A stretch of 64,000 bases of DNA from Astragalus membranaceus. Lineage: Eukaryota; Streptophyta; Magnoliopsida; Fabales; Fabaceae. The DNA is taken from contig CM076848.1 in the NCBI GenBank assembly GCA_039519185.1, positions 120,690,656 to 120,754,655 on the forward strand. The letters run 5' to 3'. Shown piece by piece: positions 22,698-34,785 of this stretch. Within the stretch, counting starts at the first letter, position 1; each line of letters opens with the position of its first letter. Under the pieces are notes generated by a model, which was given only the letters and a program-made list of their open reading frames with translations, did no database searches and was not told the DNA's origin. Position numbers and translations under genes: made by a program.

Positions 22698-25164
22698 TGT
22701 AACACCCCTTTTCTAATAACCTTACTATTTAATAAAAATCAGAGTTTCTTTTTTTTTTTTTGAAAACAATTTAAGCGAGTGCTACACTTACTCCATTAAA
22801 TCAACAACTTCAATTTTCATAGTTCGATTAAAAACCACAAGATACATAGCACCATGAAATATCGTTTAGTTCACATCAACTAAATACAGTCACTATCAGC
22901 AGCGGAATAATAATAAGTTCGAAAACAAAACCAATACATCACCAATAACAGTCTAACAGTATAAAGAAAGTAACGCATAAACATAAGACACCCCCCCTGG
23001 TGCTACGTATCAGAGCATGACACTTCCTACCAGACGAAGGCATAAGGGTAACCTTCACTCGTTATTACCTGCACGTTGCTGACATAAGAAGCAACATAAA
23101 AGCAGTAGGGTGAGTCTCTTTTCATAATTAATAACATATGGAAATAAGCACGGCATAGGAAAAGGTAACCAGGCACACCGATTCGCAACCATGGCAACAA
23201 CCACATCAAAATTACATTTCCAAACAGCACTACATGATATATGGTTATGCATGAAATGCAACCCAAACTCCACGGGCACATGCATGTCGGATCCGTCACC
23301 AAATACAATTAGGCCGTAGCCTCTGCTCACCATTTAAAATTAGGCCGAAGCCTCTGCTCACCAATTATGCACATGGTTCATGAGATGCTATGGAAATGCA
23401 CCACCACACACCACACAATTCATCAAATTCACCATTTAATCAACTCACCATTTTATTCATATTCTCACCATTGTATTAATCAGCTCACCGATTAAAATTA
23501 GGCTGAAGCCTCTGCTCACCAATTACACCATAATACACTCACCAACTCAACCCACCACTCACACCAACACCAATTTCAATTAGGCCAATTTAGGATTTGA
23601 CACAGCGTAGGAGAAAATGAATAAAATTTGCAATTAGACACCTTGAACAACTTCTGTCCAGAACCACCAGTAAAATAACTCATTTTTGCATAAAACCAGA
23701 ACATTTGGATAGACACTGAAATTAGCTTCGAAACGCATTTTGAACCATCAAATTTGGATAACCGAGTCAAAAGTTATGATTAAAACATAATCGGAAAAAT
23801 ACTTAGACATTCTGGAAACTGGCGCCCAGGCGCTGGGCGCCCAGGAACAACACAGGATTGGCGCATAGGCGCTGGGCGCCCAGGAACAGCAACACTGGCC
23901 TGGCGCACTGGCGCAGGAACTGGCGCAGGGGAACACGGCGCCCAGGCACTAGGCGTCTTGGCAAAACACGCAAGAAAACTCCTTTAACTTCGAAATTAAT
24001 TTTGCACGAGCCAAATACTCAGAATATGAGAACCCAACAAAAATTTTGGCAAAATGTGACACGCATCTTTGGCGCCCATGGACTAGGCACCTAAGGCCAA
24101 GACAGACCACAACTCCTATGACTCCAAAAATTATTTTGCACGAGCCATTTAACTTGGACATGAAAACCCAGTATCAATTTTCGCAAAATGAACAACAGAA
24201 GATTGGGACCCTTGGCTCCCATGGTGCCTAGACACGAGCAACACAATTCTGCAACACAGTGGCGCAGACAAGGGAACCCGGCGCCCAGTGTCTAGACACA
24301 GAACCAGACACAGGCAACACAGACACAGCACATGGGCGCCTGGCTCCCAGGAGCTAGACACAGACTTAGACAGAATTTCCAGCAACACCCAAACTCCCTA
24401 GGAGCCTAAGGAGCCAACCAAATTCGAGTTCCTCACCACCAAAAATTCCCAAATTAAATCTCCAACCTTAATTTATCAATATAAGACTGACCATCATGTT
24501 TTTCACCAAAATTTCATTCAATCATAACATCAAACAATGGGCATGCTCAATTCTTATTGTGTACAATTCAACACCCAATCAAACATATCTGTGCACAATT
24601 AAAATTCAGCATAGCCACAACATCAAAATACACAATTCATTCAAGAAAATCACTCTAAAACCTAACCCTATACGATACTCATCACATACACTATTAAAGA
24701 CGAAAAGGAGAGCCCCCTAACCTTATGGAAGTCGAAATTACTAGGCAAGGCTCCAAGGAATTGCAAGACACCAACAAGCTTTCCCTCCTCCTTGAGTGCT
24801 CCACGAAATTCCTCTCCCTTCCTCTTGTAACCGTCGCCTCCTCTCCTTTCTCACTCTCTCCTTCGCAAGTTTCTTTTCTATTCTCTTCTCTCCTCTCTTC
24901 GAATTCTTTTCTTTCTTTTTGGGTGGAATAAGTGAAATGAAAACTAACCCACAAGACCCCTAAGTGATTCGAGCTCTATGACTAGCTAATGGGTCATGGG
25001 CTTACTTGTGGATCATGGGCCCCAATGCACCACCTAATTCGTGGCCACGCCTCCTAAATAAATAAAATAAATTAAATCCTGAATTAGTTAATTAAATTAA
25101 ATAAATGTTGTAAGTCTTAAATAAATTAATTAAATAAATAATTAAATTATTTTGGGGCGTTACA
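22698..25164 (-). repeat. B LTR, left copy (3' LTR)
   Basis: 2467 bp. On the minus strand it has a purine-rich leader (24900-24840) and a candidate donor AAG|GTTAGG at 24721. A GC array with CTGGGCGCCCAG palindromes follows (24420-23818), then a candidate acceptor GTGCAG|GTAAT at 23069. A repeated word AGGCCGAAGCCTCTGCTCACC occurs at 23305-23520. A longer T run near 22750 accounts for its small size excess over the right copy. Confidence 0.9.
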
Positions 25165-27611
25165 ATTCTCCCCCACTTAGAATATTTTCGTCCTCGAAAA
25201 TTCCCACCGACCAAAACTATCGCCCTCCCACTAACAACTACAGCTATCTAGACCACCAGCGCTATCTAAGCTGCTGATTATCATTTCCCTGATTACCGGC
25301 GGTAAGTGATTGGGCGGCCGTCCCTCCTACTCGTTCAGCCAGGTAACTCAAGAATTAACAATCAGACTCATTCTTACATATCTAACTCAAGAGATAACTA
25401 CGCAATCTCCATCGGACTCAACAGGCTACAAACAACAACAACAACACACTAAGACGCGCTCCTAGGTGAGCACAAGGCAACATCGTGCCGCGCCTCACTC
25501 TCAACCATCACACACGAAGCGCAATGTCGCGCAACCACAGCAACAGTACGCCACAATAGCAACAATACGCGACGCGCATGGCTGCCACATTTGGCGCCCA
25601 TGCCCAACCAAACAACACCACGCAACATATGCATCTAACACACCACTTAATTGCACAACTCCTCAAGCACTAAATTCAACACCAATTTTATTCAAGTAAT
25701 TTAACAAGCACCCACAATCATCATATTCTCACTCTCAATTTTTATTGGATCGATACAACAAACATCTAGCATGCTTAATTAATCTCATATTCACCTTAAC
25801 ACCAATTAACGAAGAGTTCACCAAATTTAAGTTCAACATGATACTCAGCTTACAAACAACACCTCAATTCAGACAACTACACCGCGATTCAGTTCAATAT
25901 GTTTATTAAAGGTTCACAAGCAACTTCAAAAATCACTTCGCCTTTAAATTACAACCCACAACGTATAAATATCAAGGTTCAAACGTTTTTGCTAATCTTC
26001 ATAAACTCGGGTGCAGAAAATTCTGTAACTATGCACCTACTTTGGCGAATTAATTAAAATAGTAAACGATGTCGGATTTCGACAAATAAATACTTGTTGG
26101 AAATCTCGGAGTGTAGTTTCTACCTATGGTTTTCGTCTTTTAAAATAAGTAGTCAATTGGTACAGTTTTTCAAAATACTACACGGAGGTACCAAACATGG
26201 ACAGAACTTCTTACTCAACTTTCAACCAAATTATCTTTCTCATCTCTTAATGAAACTTTATGAAACCAGTGTCTAATTCGTAGAGAATTAAGTCTACTTT
26301 TCAAAGAAACAAGAATCATTCAAAACGGAGTTCATTTGATGACACAAAACCTACAAAAACCGAACTTACTCACAGTTTGATTCCTAAAACTTGACCTAAC
26401 TTGATACAATCATAACTTGAGCCACACAGCTCCAAATTGAACGAAACCAGTGGCAAAACGACCGGCGTTAAATCTATTTTCAAAAACAATCAACCACATA
26501 ATTTTTGGATCAACTAAACGGTGCCAGTTTTTGAAAAACGAAGCAGTGTCCAGAAATGCACAAAACCGTAAACAAGTAAAATTCATCATGTTTAGTCACG
26601 AAACAATAATCTCAAACAACACTCAAATTCAACAATTCATGTCATCAAACAACACTCGGGCATTCAATCAACATATTGACATTTGGTCAAACACCTATGT
26701 GCACACTTTGACTACAACCCAATTAAACCATCAAGACACCCCAAATTCACCTAACCACCCAAAAATACCAATTTTCAACATCACATACTACTTAAGCATA
26801 GTAATTTCACCTTCGAAACTCTTAGGGTAATATCATCAAAACAACGTGTAGGCAACATATGCTCATAGTTCACCTCAACACCACAATTTCATCATTTAAT
26901 ACACCATCATTAGATACACAGTCATTTAATTCACAAATGCATCATTAATTAGCCCAGCAACAACATCATCAACACTTGGTCTTATTCGACTCAACGCACA
27001 ACAACAACAACGCTTTGGTCACATTGACCCAACAACAACAACAACATCGCTTTGGTCACATTGACCCAACAACAACAGCAACAAAAGTCATGGACCAGAT
27101 TCAAGTCAAATAAAAATCACACAATCGACATATCAATAAATATGGCATCTCCACTTCAAAATATTTATAATTGGAAGTGCGAAAAATGAGTAAAAATTGC
27201 TCCTCAACACAATCAACAATTCATTTCTGGAAATGATTTCCGCAAGTGAAAGGTGTCATCAGTTCTTCAAACCATAAAATTTTTATTTATAAGAACATCA
27301 AAGCCTAGAGCGGCAAAAGAAGTAACTAATGCATCTTTCGAAAACCAAGCATTTTCCAAACCAGCAGAGAAATCAAAAACAAAAGACACAGAGTTCACAC
27401 ACTGGAAACACAATACAACACACATCATCAGCAGGGGTATCTCCCCCACTTATTCACTTACCCTCAGCAGTATTCGGTTTGTCCTCCACCTGCAGGAACA
27501 TCACTTACTACACAGACAATGGTTAGAACTAATCCAGCACTACTCAATCATCAAAGGACACTACGACTATACGACTTGGCCGGACAGACCGAACTGCTCT
27601 GATACCACTAA
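25165..27611 (-). other. B internal region, non-coding
   Basis: Begins at the polypurine side with CTCCCCCACTTAGAATATT, as in C and F, and ends with the primer site TGGTATCAGAGC (27596-27607, minus) and the shared leader motif (27574-27592). Between them is AT-rich DNA with CAA-rich runs (25430-25470; 26995-27080, where a CGCTTTGGTCACATTGACCC word is repeated). I find no gag, protease, RT or integrase motif in any frame. The element must have used proteins supplied by others. Confidence 0.82.
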
Positions 27612-30073
27612 TGTAACACCCCTTTTCTAATAACCTTACTATTTAATAAAAATCAGAGTTTCTTTTTTTTGAAAACAATTTAAGCGAGTGCTATACTTAC
27701 TCCATTAAATCAACAACTTCAATTTTCATAGTTCGATTAAAAACCACAAGATACATAGCACCATGAAATATCGTTTAGTTCACATCAACTAAATACAGTC
27801 ACTATCAGCAGCGGAATAATAATAAGTTCGAAAACAAAACCAATACATCACCAATAACAGCCTAACAGTATAAAGAAAGTAACGCATAAACATAAGACAC
27901 CCCCCCTGGTGCTAGGTATCAGAGCATGACACTTCCTACCAGACGAAGGCATAAGGGTAACCTTCACTCGTTATTACCTGCACGTTGCCGACATAAGAAG
28001 CAACATAAAAGCAGTAGGGTGAGTCTCTTTTCATAATTAATAACATATGGAAATAAGCACGGCATAGGAAAAGGTAACCAGGCACACCGATTCGCAACCA
28101 TGGCAACAACCACATCAAAATTACATTTCCAAACAGCACTACATGATATATGGTTATGCATGAAATGCAACCCAAACTCCACGGGCACATGCATGTCGGA
28201 TCCGTCACCAAATACAATTAGGCCGTAGCCTCTGCTCACCATTTAAAATTAGGCCGAAGCCTCTGCTCACCAATTATGCACATGGTTCATGAGATGCTAT
28301 GGAAATGCACCACCACACACCACACAATTCATCAAATTCACCATTTAATCAACTCACCATTTTATTCATATTCTCACCATTGTATTAATCAGCTCACCGA
28401 TTAAAATTAGGCCGAAGCCTCTGCTCACCAATTACACCATAATACACTCACCAACTCAACCCACCACTCACACCAACACCAATTTCAATTAGGCCAATTT
28501 AGGATTTGACACAGCGTAGGAGAAAATGAATAAAATTTGCAATTAGACACCTTGAACAACTTCTGTCCAGAACCACCAGTAAAATAATTCATTTTTGCAT
28601 AAAACCAGAACATTTGGATAGACACTGAAATTAGCTTTGAAACGCATTTTGAACCATCAAATTTGGATAACCGAGTCAAAAGTTATGATTAAAACAAAAT
28701 CGGAAAAATACTTAGACATTCTGGAAACTGGCGCCCAGGCGCTGGGCGCCCAGGAACAACACAGGATTGGCGCATAGGCGCTGGGCGCCCAGGAACAGCA
28801 ACACTGGCCTGGCGCACTGGCGCAGGAACTGGCGCAGGGGAACACGGCGCCCAGGCACTAGGCGCCTTGGCAAAACACGCAAGAAAACTCCTTTAACTTC
28901 GAAATTAATTTTGCACGAGCCAAATACTCAGAATATGAGAACCCAACAAAAATTTTGGCAAAATGTGACACGCATCTTTGGCGCCCATGGACTAGGCACC
29001 TAAGGCCAAGACAGACCACAACTCCTATGACTCCAAAAATTATTTTGCACGAGCCATTTAACTTGGACATGAAAACCCAGTATCAATTTTCGCAAAATGA
29101 ACAACAGAAGATTGGGACCCTTGGCTCCCATGGTGCCTAGACACGAGCAACACAATTCTGCAACACAGTGGCGCAGACAAGGGAACCCGGCGCCCAGTGT
29201 CTAGACACAGAACCAGACACAGGCAACACAGACACAGCACATGGGCGCCTGGCTCCCAGGAGCTAGACACAGACTTAGACAGAATTTCCAGCAACACCCA
29301 AACTCCCTAGGAGCCTAAGGAGCCAACCAAATTCGAGTTCCTCACCACCAAAAATTCCCAAATTAAATCTCCAACCTTAATTTATCAATATAAGACTGAC
29401 CATCATGTTTTTCACCAAAATTTCATTCAATCATAACATCAAACAATGGGCATGCTCAATTCTTATTGTGTACAATTCAACACCCAATCAAACATATCTG
29501 TGCACAATTAAAATTCAGCATAGCCACAACATCAAAATACACAATTCATTCAAGAAAATCACTCTAAAACCTAACCCTATACGATACTCATCACATACAC
29601 TATTAAAGACGAAAAGGAGAGCCCCCTAACCTTATGGAAGTCGAAATTACTAGGCAAGGCTCCAAGGAATTGCAAGACACCAACAAGCTTTCCCTCCTCC
29701 TTGAGTGCTCCACGAAATTTCTCTCCCTTCCTCTTGTAACCGTCGCCTCCTCTCCTTTCTCACTCTCTCCTTCGCAAGTTTCTTTTCTATTCTCTTCTCT
29801 CCTCTCTTCGAATTCTTTTCTTTCTTTTTGGGTGGAATAAGTGAAATGAAAACTAACCCACAAGACCCCTAAGTGATTCGAGCTCTATGACTAGCTAATG
29901 GGTCATGGGCTTACTTGTGGATCATGGGCCCCAATGCACCACCTAATTCGTGGCCACGCCTCCTAAATAAATAAAATAAATTAAATCCTGAATTAGTTAA
30001 TTAAATTAAATAAATGTTGTAAGTCTTAAATAAATTAATTAAATAAATAATTAAATTATTTTGGGGCGTTACA
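27612..30073 (-). repeat. B LTR, right copy (5' LTR of the full unit)
   Basis: 2462 bp with the same parts as the left copy: candidate acceptor at 27978 and donor at 24721-equivalent 29630. It is followed by another polypurine side and internal segment, not by host DNA, so the array has the order LTR-internal-LTR-internal. Confidence 0.9.
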
Positions 30074-31007
30074 ATTCTCCCCCACTTAGAATATTTTCGT
30101 CCTCGAAAATTCCCACCGACCAAAACTATCGCCCTCCCACTAACAACTACAGCTATCTAGACCACCAGCGCTATCTAAGCTGCTGATTATCATTTCCCTG
30201 ATTACCGGCGGTAAGTGATTGGGCGGCCGTCCCTCCTACTCGTTCAGCCAGGTAACTCAAGAATTAACAATCAGACTCATTCTTACATATCTAACTCAAG
30301 AGATAACTACGCAATCTCCATCGGACTCAACAGGCTACAAACAACAACAACAACACACTAAGACGCGCTCCTAGGTGAGCACAAGGCAACATCGTGCCGC
30401 GCCTCACTCTCAACCATCACACACGAAGCGCAATGTCGCGCAACCACAGCAACAGTACGCCACAATAGCAACAATACGCGACGCGCATGGCTGCCACATT
30501 TGGCGCCCATGCCCAACCAAACAACACCACGCAACATATGCATCTAACACACCACTTAATTGCACAACTCCTCAAGCACTAAATTCAACACCAATTTTAT
30601 TCAAGTAATTTAACAAGCACCCACAATCATCATATTCTCACTCTCAATTTTTATTGGATCGATACAACAAACATCTAGCATGCTTAATTAATCTCATATT
30701 CACCTTAACACCAATTAACGAAGAGTTCACCAAATTTAAGTTCAACATGATACTCAGCTTACAAACAACACCTCAATTCAGACAACTACACCACGATTCA
30801 GTTCAATATGTTTATTAAAGGTTCACAAGCAACTTCAAAAATCACTTCGCCTTTAAATTACAACCCACAACGTATAAATATCAAGGTTCAAACGTTTTTG
30901 CTAATCTTCATAAACTCGGGTGCAGAAAATTCTGTAACTATGCACCTACTTTGGCGAATTAATTAAAATAGTAAACGATGTCGGATTCCGACAAATAAAT
31001 ACTTGTT
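30074..31007 (-). other. B second internal region, truncated
   Basis: 934 bp matching 25165-26098 with few changes. Ends at TACTTGTT; C LTR sequence (ACAACACCGAGG) follows directly. No gene. Confidence 0.85.
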
Positions 31008-31156
31008 ACAACACCGAGGTTAACGACAATTTACATCACCTGGAACAACAACGACTTTGCAACACCAATGCCAACAACAATTATACGACACGAATGACAA
31101 TACCAATTTACCACACCATTGACAACGACCACCGGGGCAGCCACCCAGGCGCCCGG
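31008..31156 (-). repeat. C 3' LTR, segment 2
   Basis: 149 bp between B and D. Repeated nearly unchanged at 40785-40935, which shows that the C LTR contained a tandem duplication before D inserted. Ends with target duplication CCCGG (31152-31156). Confidence 0.85.
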
Positions 31157-33392
31157 TGTAACACCCTAAATATTTAATTAATATATTTAATTAAGTATTT
31201 AGGAATTTATTTTAATTAATTGGATATAATTTAATTAATTGAAATTATGTTAAAATGGTGTAGGTGGTATTAGAAGGTGGAGGCGCCAATTAGATGAACT
31301 TGGGCTTAAGTGAAAAGCCCAAGCCCATGATCCATGTAATATGCGAAGTTGCTAGGCCATTTGGGATTAGGGTTTTGGCTTAGGCATTTTGCGAATTGGA
31401 GAAAGAGATAGAGAGAAGAGGCGCCGTGGAGAAGAGAGAAAGAAGGGAGAGGTCGCGAGCTCAAGGAGGAAGAGGAACGTGACCCGTTGCTGTGGTTCTG
31501 TTCGTGATTGTCTCTAGGGCTCCTGTTCTTCAAATCCAAGGTAAGGGGAGTTCTATCTTTCTATATAATAGATGTTATGATAGGTTTTAGAGTAGGGTTA
31601 GCCTAGATCTATCCATATTCATGATCGGTGTGTGATTTCATGTTGCTTTTATGATTTGTATGTGATTTGGTGTATTCGTGTTGCTCGGAATCCGTTTGTT
31701 GGTGTTATGGGCGCCTAGGGCGCCATATGTTTGATTGTGTTGCTGAATTGTGTTTGCTGGGCGCTGGGCGCCAGGCGCCAGGCGCTGGGCGCCAAGGGCG
31801 CCGTGTGCGTGTGTGTTGTGGGTTGCGGGGCGCTGGGCGCCAGGCGTTGGGCACCAAGGGCGCCGTGAGCGTGTGTGTTGTGTGTTGCAGGGCGCTGGGC
31901 GCCAAGGGCGCTGCGTGCGTGTGTGCGTGTGTTGTGGGTGTTGCTGGGCGCCAGGCGCTGGACGCCAAGGGCGCTGTGTGCCCGTGTTGCTTGTGTGTGT
32001 TGCTGGGCGCCATTTTCAGGATGTTCCCGATTTTTAATAAAAACTGTTTTCGCTATATCTTTTGACTTGGGCAACCGTTTTAAACGTTTCAAAAAGTGTT
32101 GGGAAGCTTTTTCGGTTGTCTACCTGTGTGTCTTATTTTTAAAATAAAAACTTATTATTTTCTGGTGGTTTCTGGGCGCCCAAGTGGCTGTCCCCGGTGG
32201 TCATCCCAGTGACGTTGTAAAGCCGTATTGAGTCCTTTAAAAATCCTTTTTGCGTATAACCAACAGTTTTAACGCTTTAGTGTCAAAATGGGTGATTATG
32301 ACGATGATGCCCTTAGTGGCTAGTTAAATGACGTTTTTGCCCTTAGTGGCCAATATTATTGATGATGATGTGTAGATGACGATGATGCCCTTAGTGGCTA
32401 GTTAAATGACGTTTTTGCCCTTAGTGGCCAATATTATTGATGAAGATGTGTAAATGACGATGATGCCCTTAGTGGCTAGTTAAATGACGGTTTTGCCCTT
32501 AGTGGCTATTGTTTGATTGATGACGTTTATGGATAAGTGACGATGAGGCCCAAAAGGCTAAGCGACGATGATAATAAGCGACGATGAAATATAGCGACGT
32601 TGTTGTGTGTAATTATAAATTGACAGGTGCTGTGCCTCTTATTTGGCAAATTGGTAAGTGACGAGTCACATAGTTGGTTGTGATTGTGTGTTTGTGTGCG
32701 GTGCATGTCATAGTGTCTCATGTAATCCATGTGCATGAACCCAGCGACGATGAGGCCATAAAGGCTAAGCGACGATGAGGCCATAAAGGCTAAGCGACGA
32801 TGATGAAAGGTACCTCATGCATATGCCCGCGAGTGGGTTGCATTTCATATAGTTACATGACATCGTGATGGGTTGTTGTAATGACGTAATTGATGACTGT
32901 GATGTGGTTACTCTAGTGCTGTGACTTTGACTTATTGCTTATCATATGATTTATTATATGGATTGAATTGGACTCACCCTTCTGTTTGAATGTTACCCCT
33001 ATGCGGTAACGTGTAGGTGATCACGAGTGAAGACCTAGGTATCTTCACCAATTTGAGTCGGGTCGTCATGCTCTGTTACGTAGCACTCAGGGGGGGAAAC
33101 GAACTCGATGTTTTAAGACCATTTTGGTTGTTATATGTTATTTGAGGGTTTCTCTTTATTTTACTTTCCGCTGCGTAGTTGGTTTTATTGATGTCAAGGT
33201 TGTGGTGACGATAACTGATGCTTGAGGTTTTCCCCATTGGGGGCGTGCTACGTATTGCACAATTATTGATGTTGAACTGTTTTATCGAAGTACGATGTTT
33301 TATTCGAAGTATGTGTAACATTCCTTGCGATGAAAGCGATTTTGAACTCTGATTTTTACAAACAAATTAACGGGTAGAAAAGGGGTGTTACA
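31157..33392 (+). repeat. D 5' LTR
   Basis: 2236 bp, TGTAACACCC...GGTGTTACA. It has a purine-rich leader (31385-31470), GGCGCC/GGCGCTGGGCGCC array (31708-32010) and minisatellites with GATGCCCTTAGTGGCTAG and TTTTTGCCCTTAGTGGCC words (32300-32510). A 25-bp GCGACGATGAGGCCATAAAGG unit occurs twice near 32745-32795. A conserved block lies at 32985-33100. Confidence 0.94.
31541..33016 (+). other. Candidate intron inside D 5' LTR leader
   Basis: The purine-rich leader ends ATCCAAG|GTAAGG (donor at 31541). A pyrimidine-leaning stretch (CACCCTTCTGTTTGAATGTTACCCC) leads to GTAACGTGTAG|GTGA (acceptor at 33016; GTGCAG in the 3' LTR at 39786). The palindrome array and minisatellites lie between them. 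The equivalent in the 3' LTR is 38271-39786. Splicing is inferred from sequence only. Confidence 0.5.
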
Positions 33393-33396
33393 TTAG

Positions 33397-33408
33397 TGGT
33401 ATCAGAGC
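33397..33408 (+). other. D primer binding site and leader motif
   Basis: TGGTATCAGAGC four bases after the LTR. TTCGGTCTGTCCGGCCAAG follows at 33414-33432, shared with F and B. Confidence 0.93.
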
Positions 33409-33504
33409 AAAAGTTCGGTCTGTCCGGCCAAGTTGTCCAGTCATTGACAATCTAGTATTGTCGACTTATTCTAACTGTTGGTTTTGTTGCAGCTTTGAGT
33501 TGAG

Positions 33505-34476
33505 ATGGCTGGGAGAAACGACACTGCGATTGCTGCTGCTTTGGCTGCCATGGCTCAGGCTGTGCAGAATCAGCAGAATGCTAGGGAGAACGCGGGTTTT
33601 CGGAGTCTGACTACTTTACAGAGAGAGAATCCGCCCACTTTCAAGGGCAAATATGATCCAGATGGTGCTATGGCTTGGTTGAAAGAGATCGAGAGGATTT
33701 TCAGGGTGATGGACTGCACTGTTGAACAGAAGGTCCGTTTTGGTACTCACATGTTAGCTGAGGAGGCTGACGACTGGTGGTTGGCTACTAGGCAGAGGTT
33801 GGAGACTGTACAGGAAGAGATTACCTAGGAGGTATTCAGCAGAGAATTTCTGAGAAAGTATTTCCCTGAAGATGTCCGAGGGAAGAAAGAAATAGAGTTC
33901 TTGGAACTGAAGCAGGGTGGTATGTCTGTGACTGCGTATGCGGCGAAGTTTGTGGAATTGGCAAAATTCTATCCGCACTATAGTGAGGCTACAGCGGAGT
34001 TCTCGAAATGCATCAAATTCGAGAATGGTTTGAGGCCTGACATCAAAAAGGCAATTGGTTACCAGAAGATCCGTGTGTTCGCTGATCTGGTTGATAGCTG
34101 TAAGATCTTTGAGGAGGACAGTACTGCACATTACAAAGCTGTGTCAGAGAAAAAGGGTAAGTTTCCGAGTCGAAGCAAGCCGTATGAGGTTCCTGCGGGT
34201 AAGAGTTACCAGAGGGCTGCTGGAGGTAAGAGGGCTAGTGGGGGAGATGCTCCTGCTAACATTGTCTGTTTTAAGTGTGGCAAACCTGGCCACAAGAGTA
34301 CTACATGCGGGTCTGATGAGAGAGTTTGCTACCGTTGTGGTAAGAAGGGTCATATGGCGGCCGAGTGTAGGGTCAAGGATGTGGTGTGTTTCAACTGTGG
34401 TGAGTCTGGGCATATCAGTGCAAAATGTACAAAGCCGAAGAAAGAAAGGTCTAGTGGGAAAGTGTTCGCATTGGCA
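33505..34476 (+). pseudogene. gag: D gag with three zinc knuckles, one stop
   Basis: The ATG at 33505 (MAGRNDTAIAAALAAMAQAV) follows a normal leader. The retrotransposon gag domain spans about residues 35-210 (WLKEIERIFRVMDC, YAAKFVELAKFYPHYSEA). Three CCHC knuckles follow (CFKCGKPGHKSTTC, CYRCGKKGHMAAEC, CFNCGESGHISAKC, 34268-34430). A TAG at 33826-33828 replaces the tryptophan codon seen in C; the change fits cytosine loss at a CAG site on the other strand. The frame is otherwise intact. Gag would build the particle and bind RNA. Confidence 0.93.
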
Positions 34477-34785
34477 GGAGAAGAGCCTGCTGAGAAGGAT
34501 GGTCTTATTAGAGGTACGTGTTTCATTAACGGTACTTCTCTGAAATCTCTTATTGATACTGGTGCTACCCATTGCTTTATATCCGTTGATTGTTGTAGAA
34601 GATTGGGTCTTGTTTTATCTGCTATGTATGGGGATATGGTTGTCGATACTCCTGCGAAGGGGTCGGTGATTACTTCCCAGGTGTGTTCTCAGTGTCCGAT
34701 GTCGATCTTCGGCAGGGACTTTGTTGTGAATTTTGTTTGCTTGCCGTTGAGAGGACTGGATGTAATCTTGGGCATGGACTGGTGA
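34477..34785 (+). pseudogene. D protease
   Basis: Same frame as gag. Active-site motif LIDTGATHCFIS near 34548, flap and C-terminal part with LPLRGLDVILGMDW just before a TGA (34783-34785) that breaks the polyprotein. Retropepsin-type aspartic protease that would cut the polyprotein. Apart from the terminal stop it appears whole. Confidence 0.88.

Larger units (their letters stand above)
22698..31007 (-). mobile_element. Element B: non-coding gypsy-type element, tandem LTR array
   Basis: LTR (22698-25164), internal (25165-27611), LTR (27612-30073), then 934 bp of a second internal region equal to 25165-26098, cut at 31007. Primer site and polypurine tract show minus orientation. No protein motif is seen in the internal region. 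Ends are TGTAACACCCC and GGGGCGTTACA. No target duplication can be shown because the right end is missing (left flank ACCTT, right flank ACAAC). The two units are about 99% alike by eye. Confidence 0.87.

Noticed and set aside
31667..32147. Overlapping frames rich in Cys, Ala, Gly and Arg in the D LTR (and 38368-38821)
   Set aside because: Open in many frames on both strands because of the GC-rich array. Not a gene.
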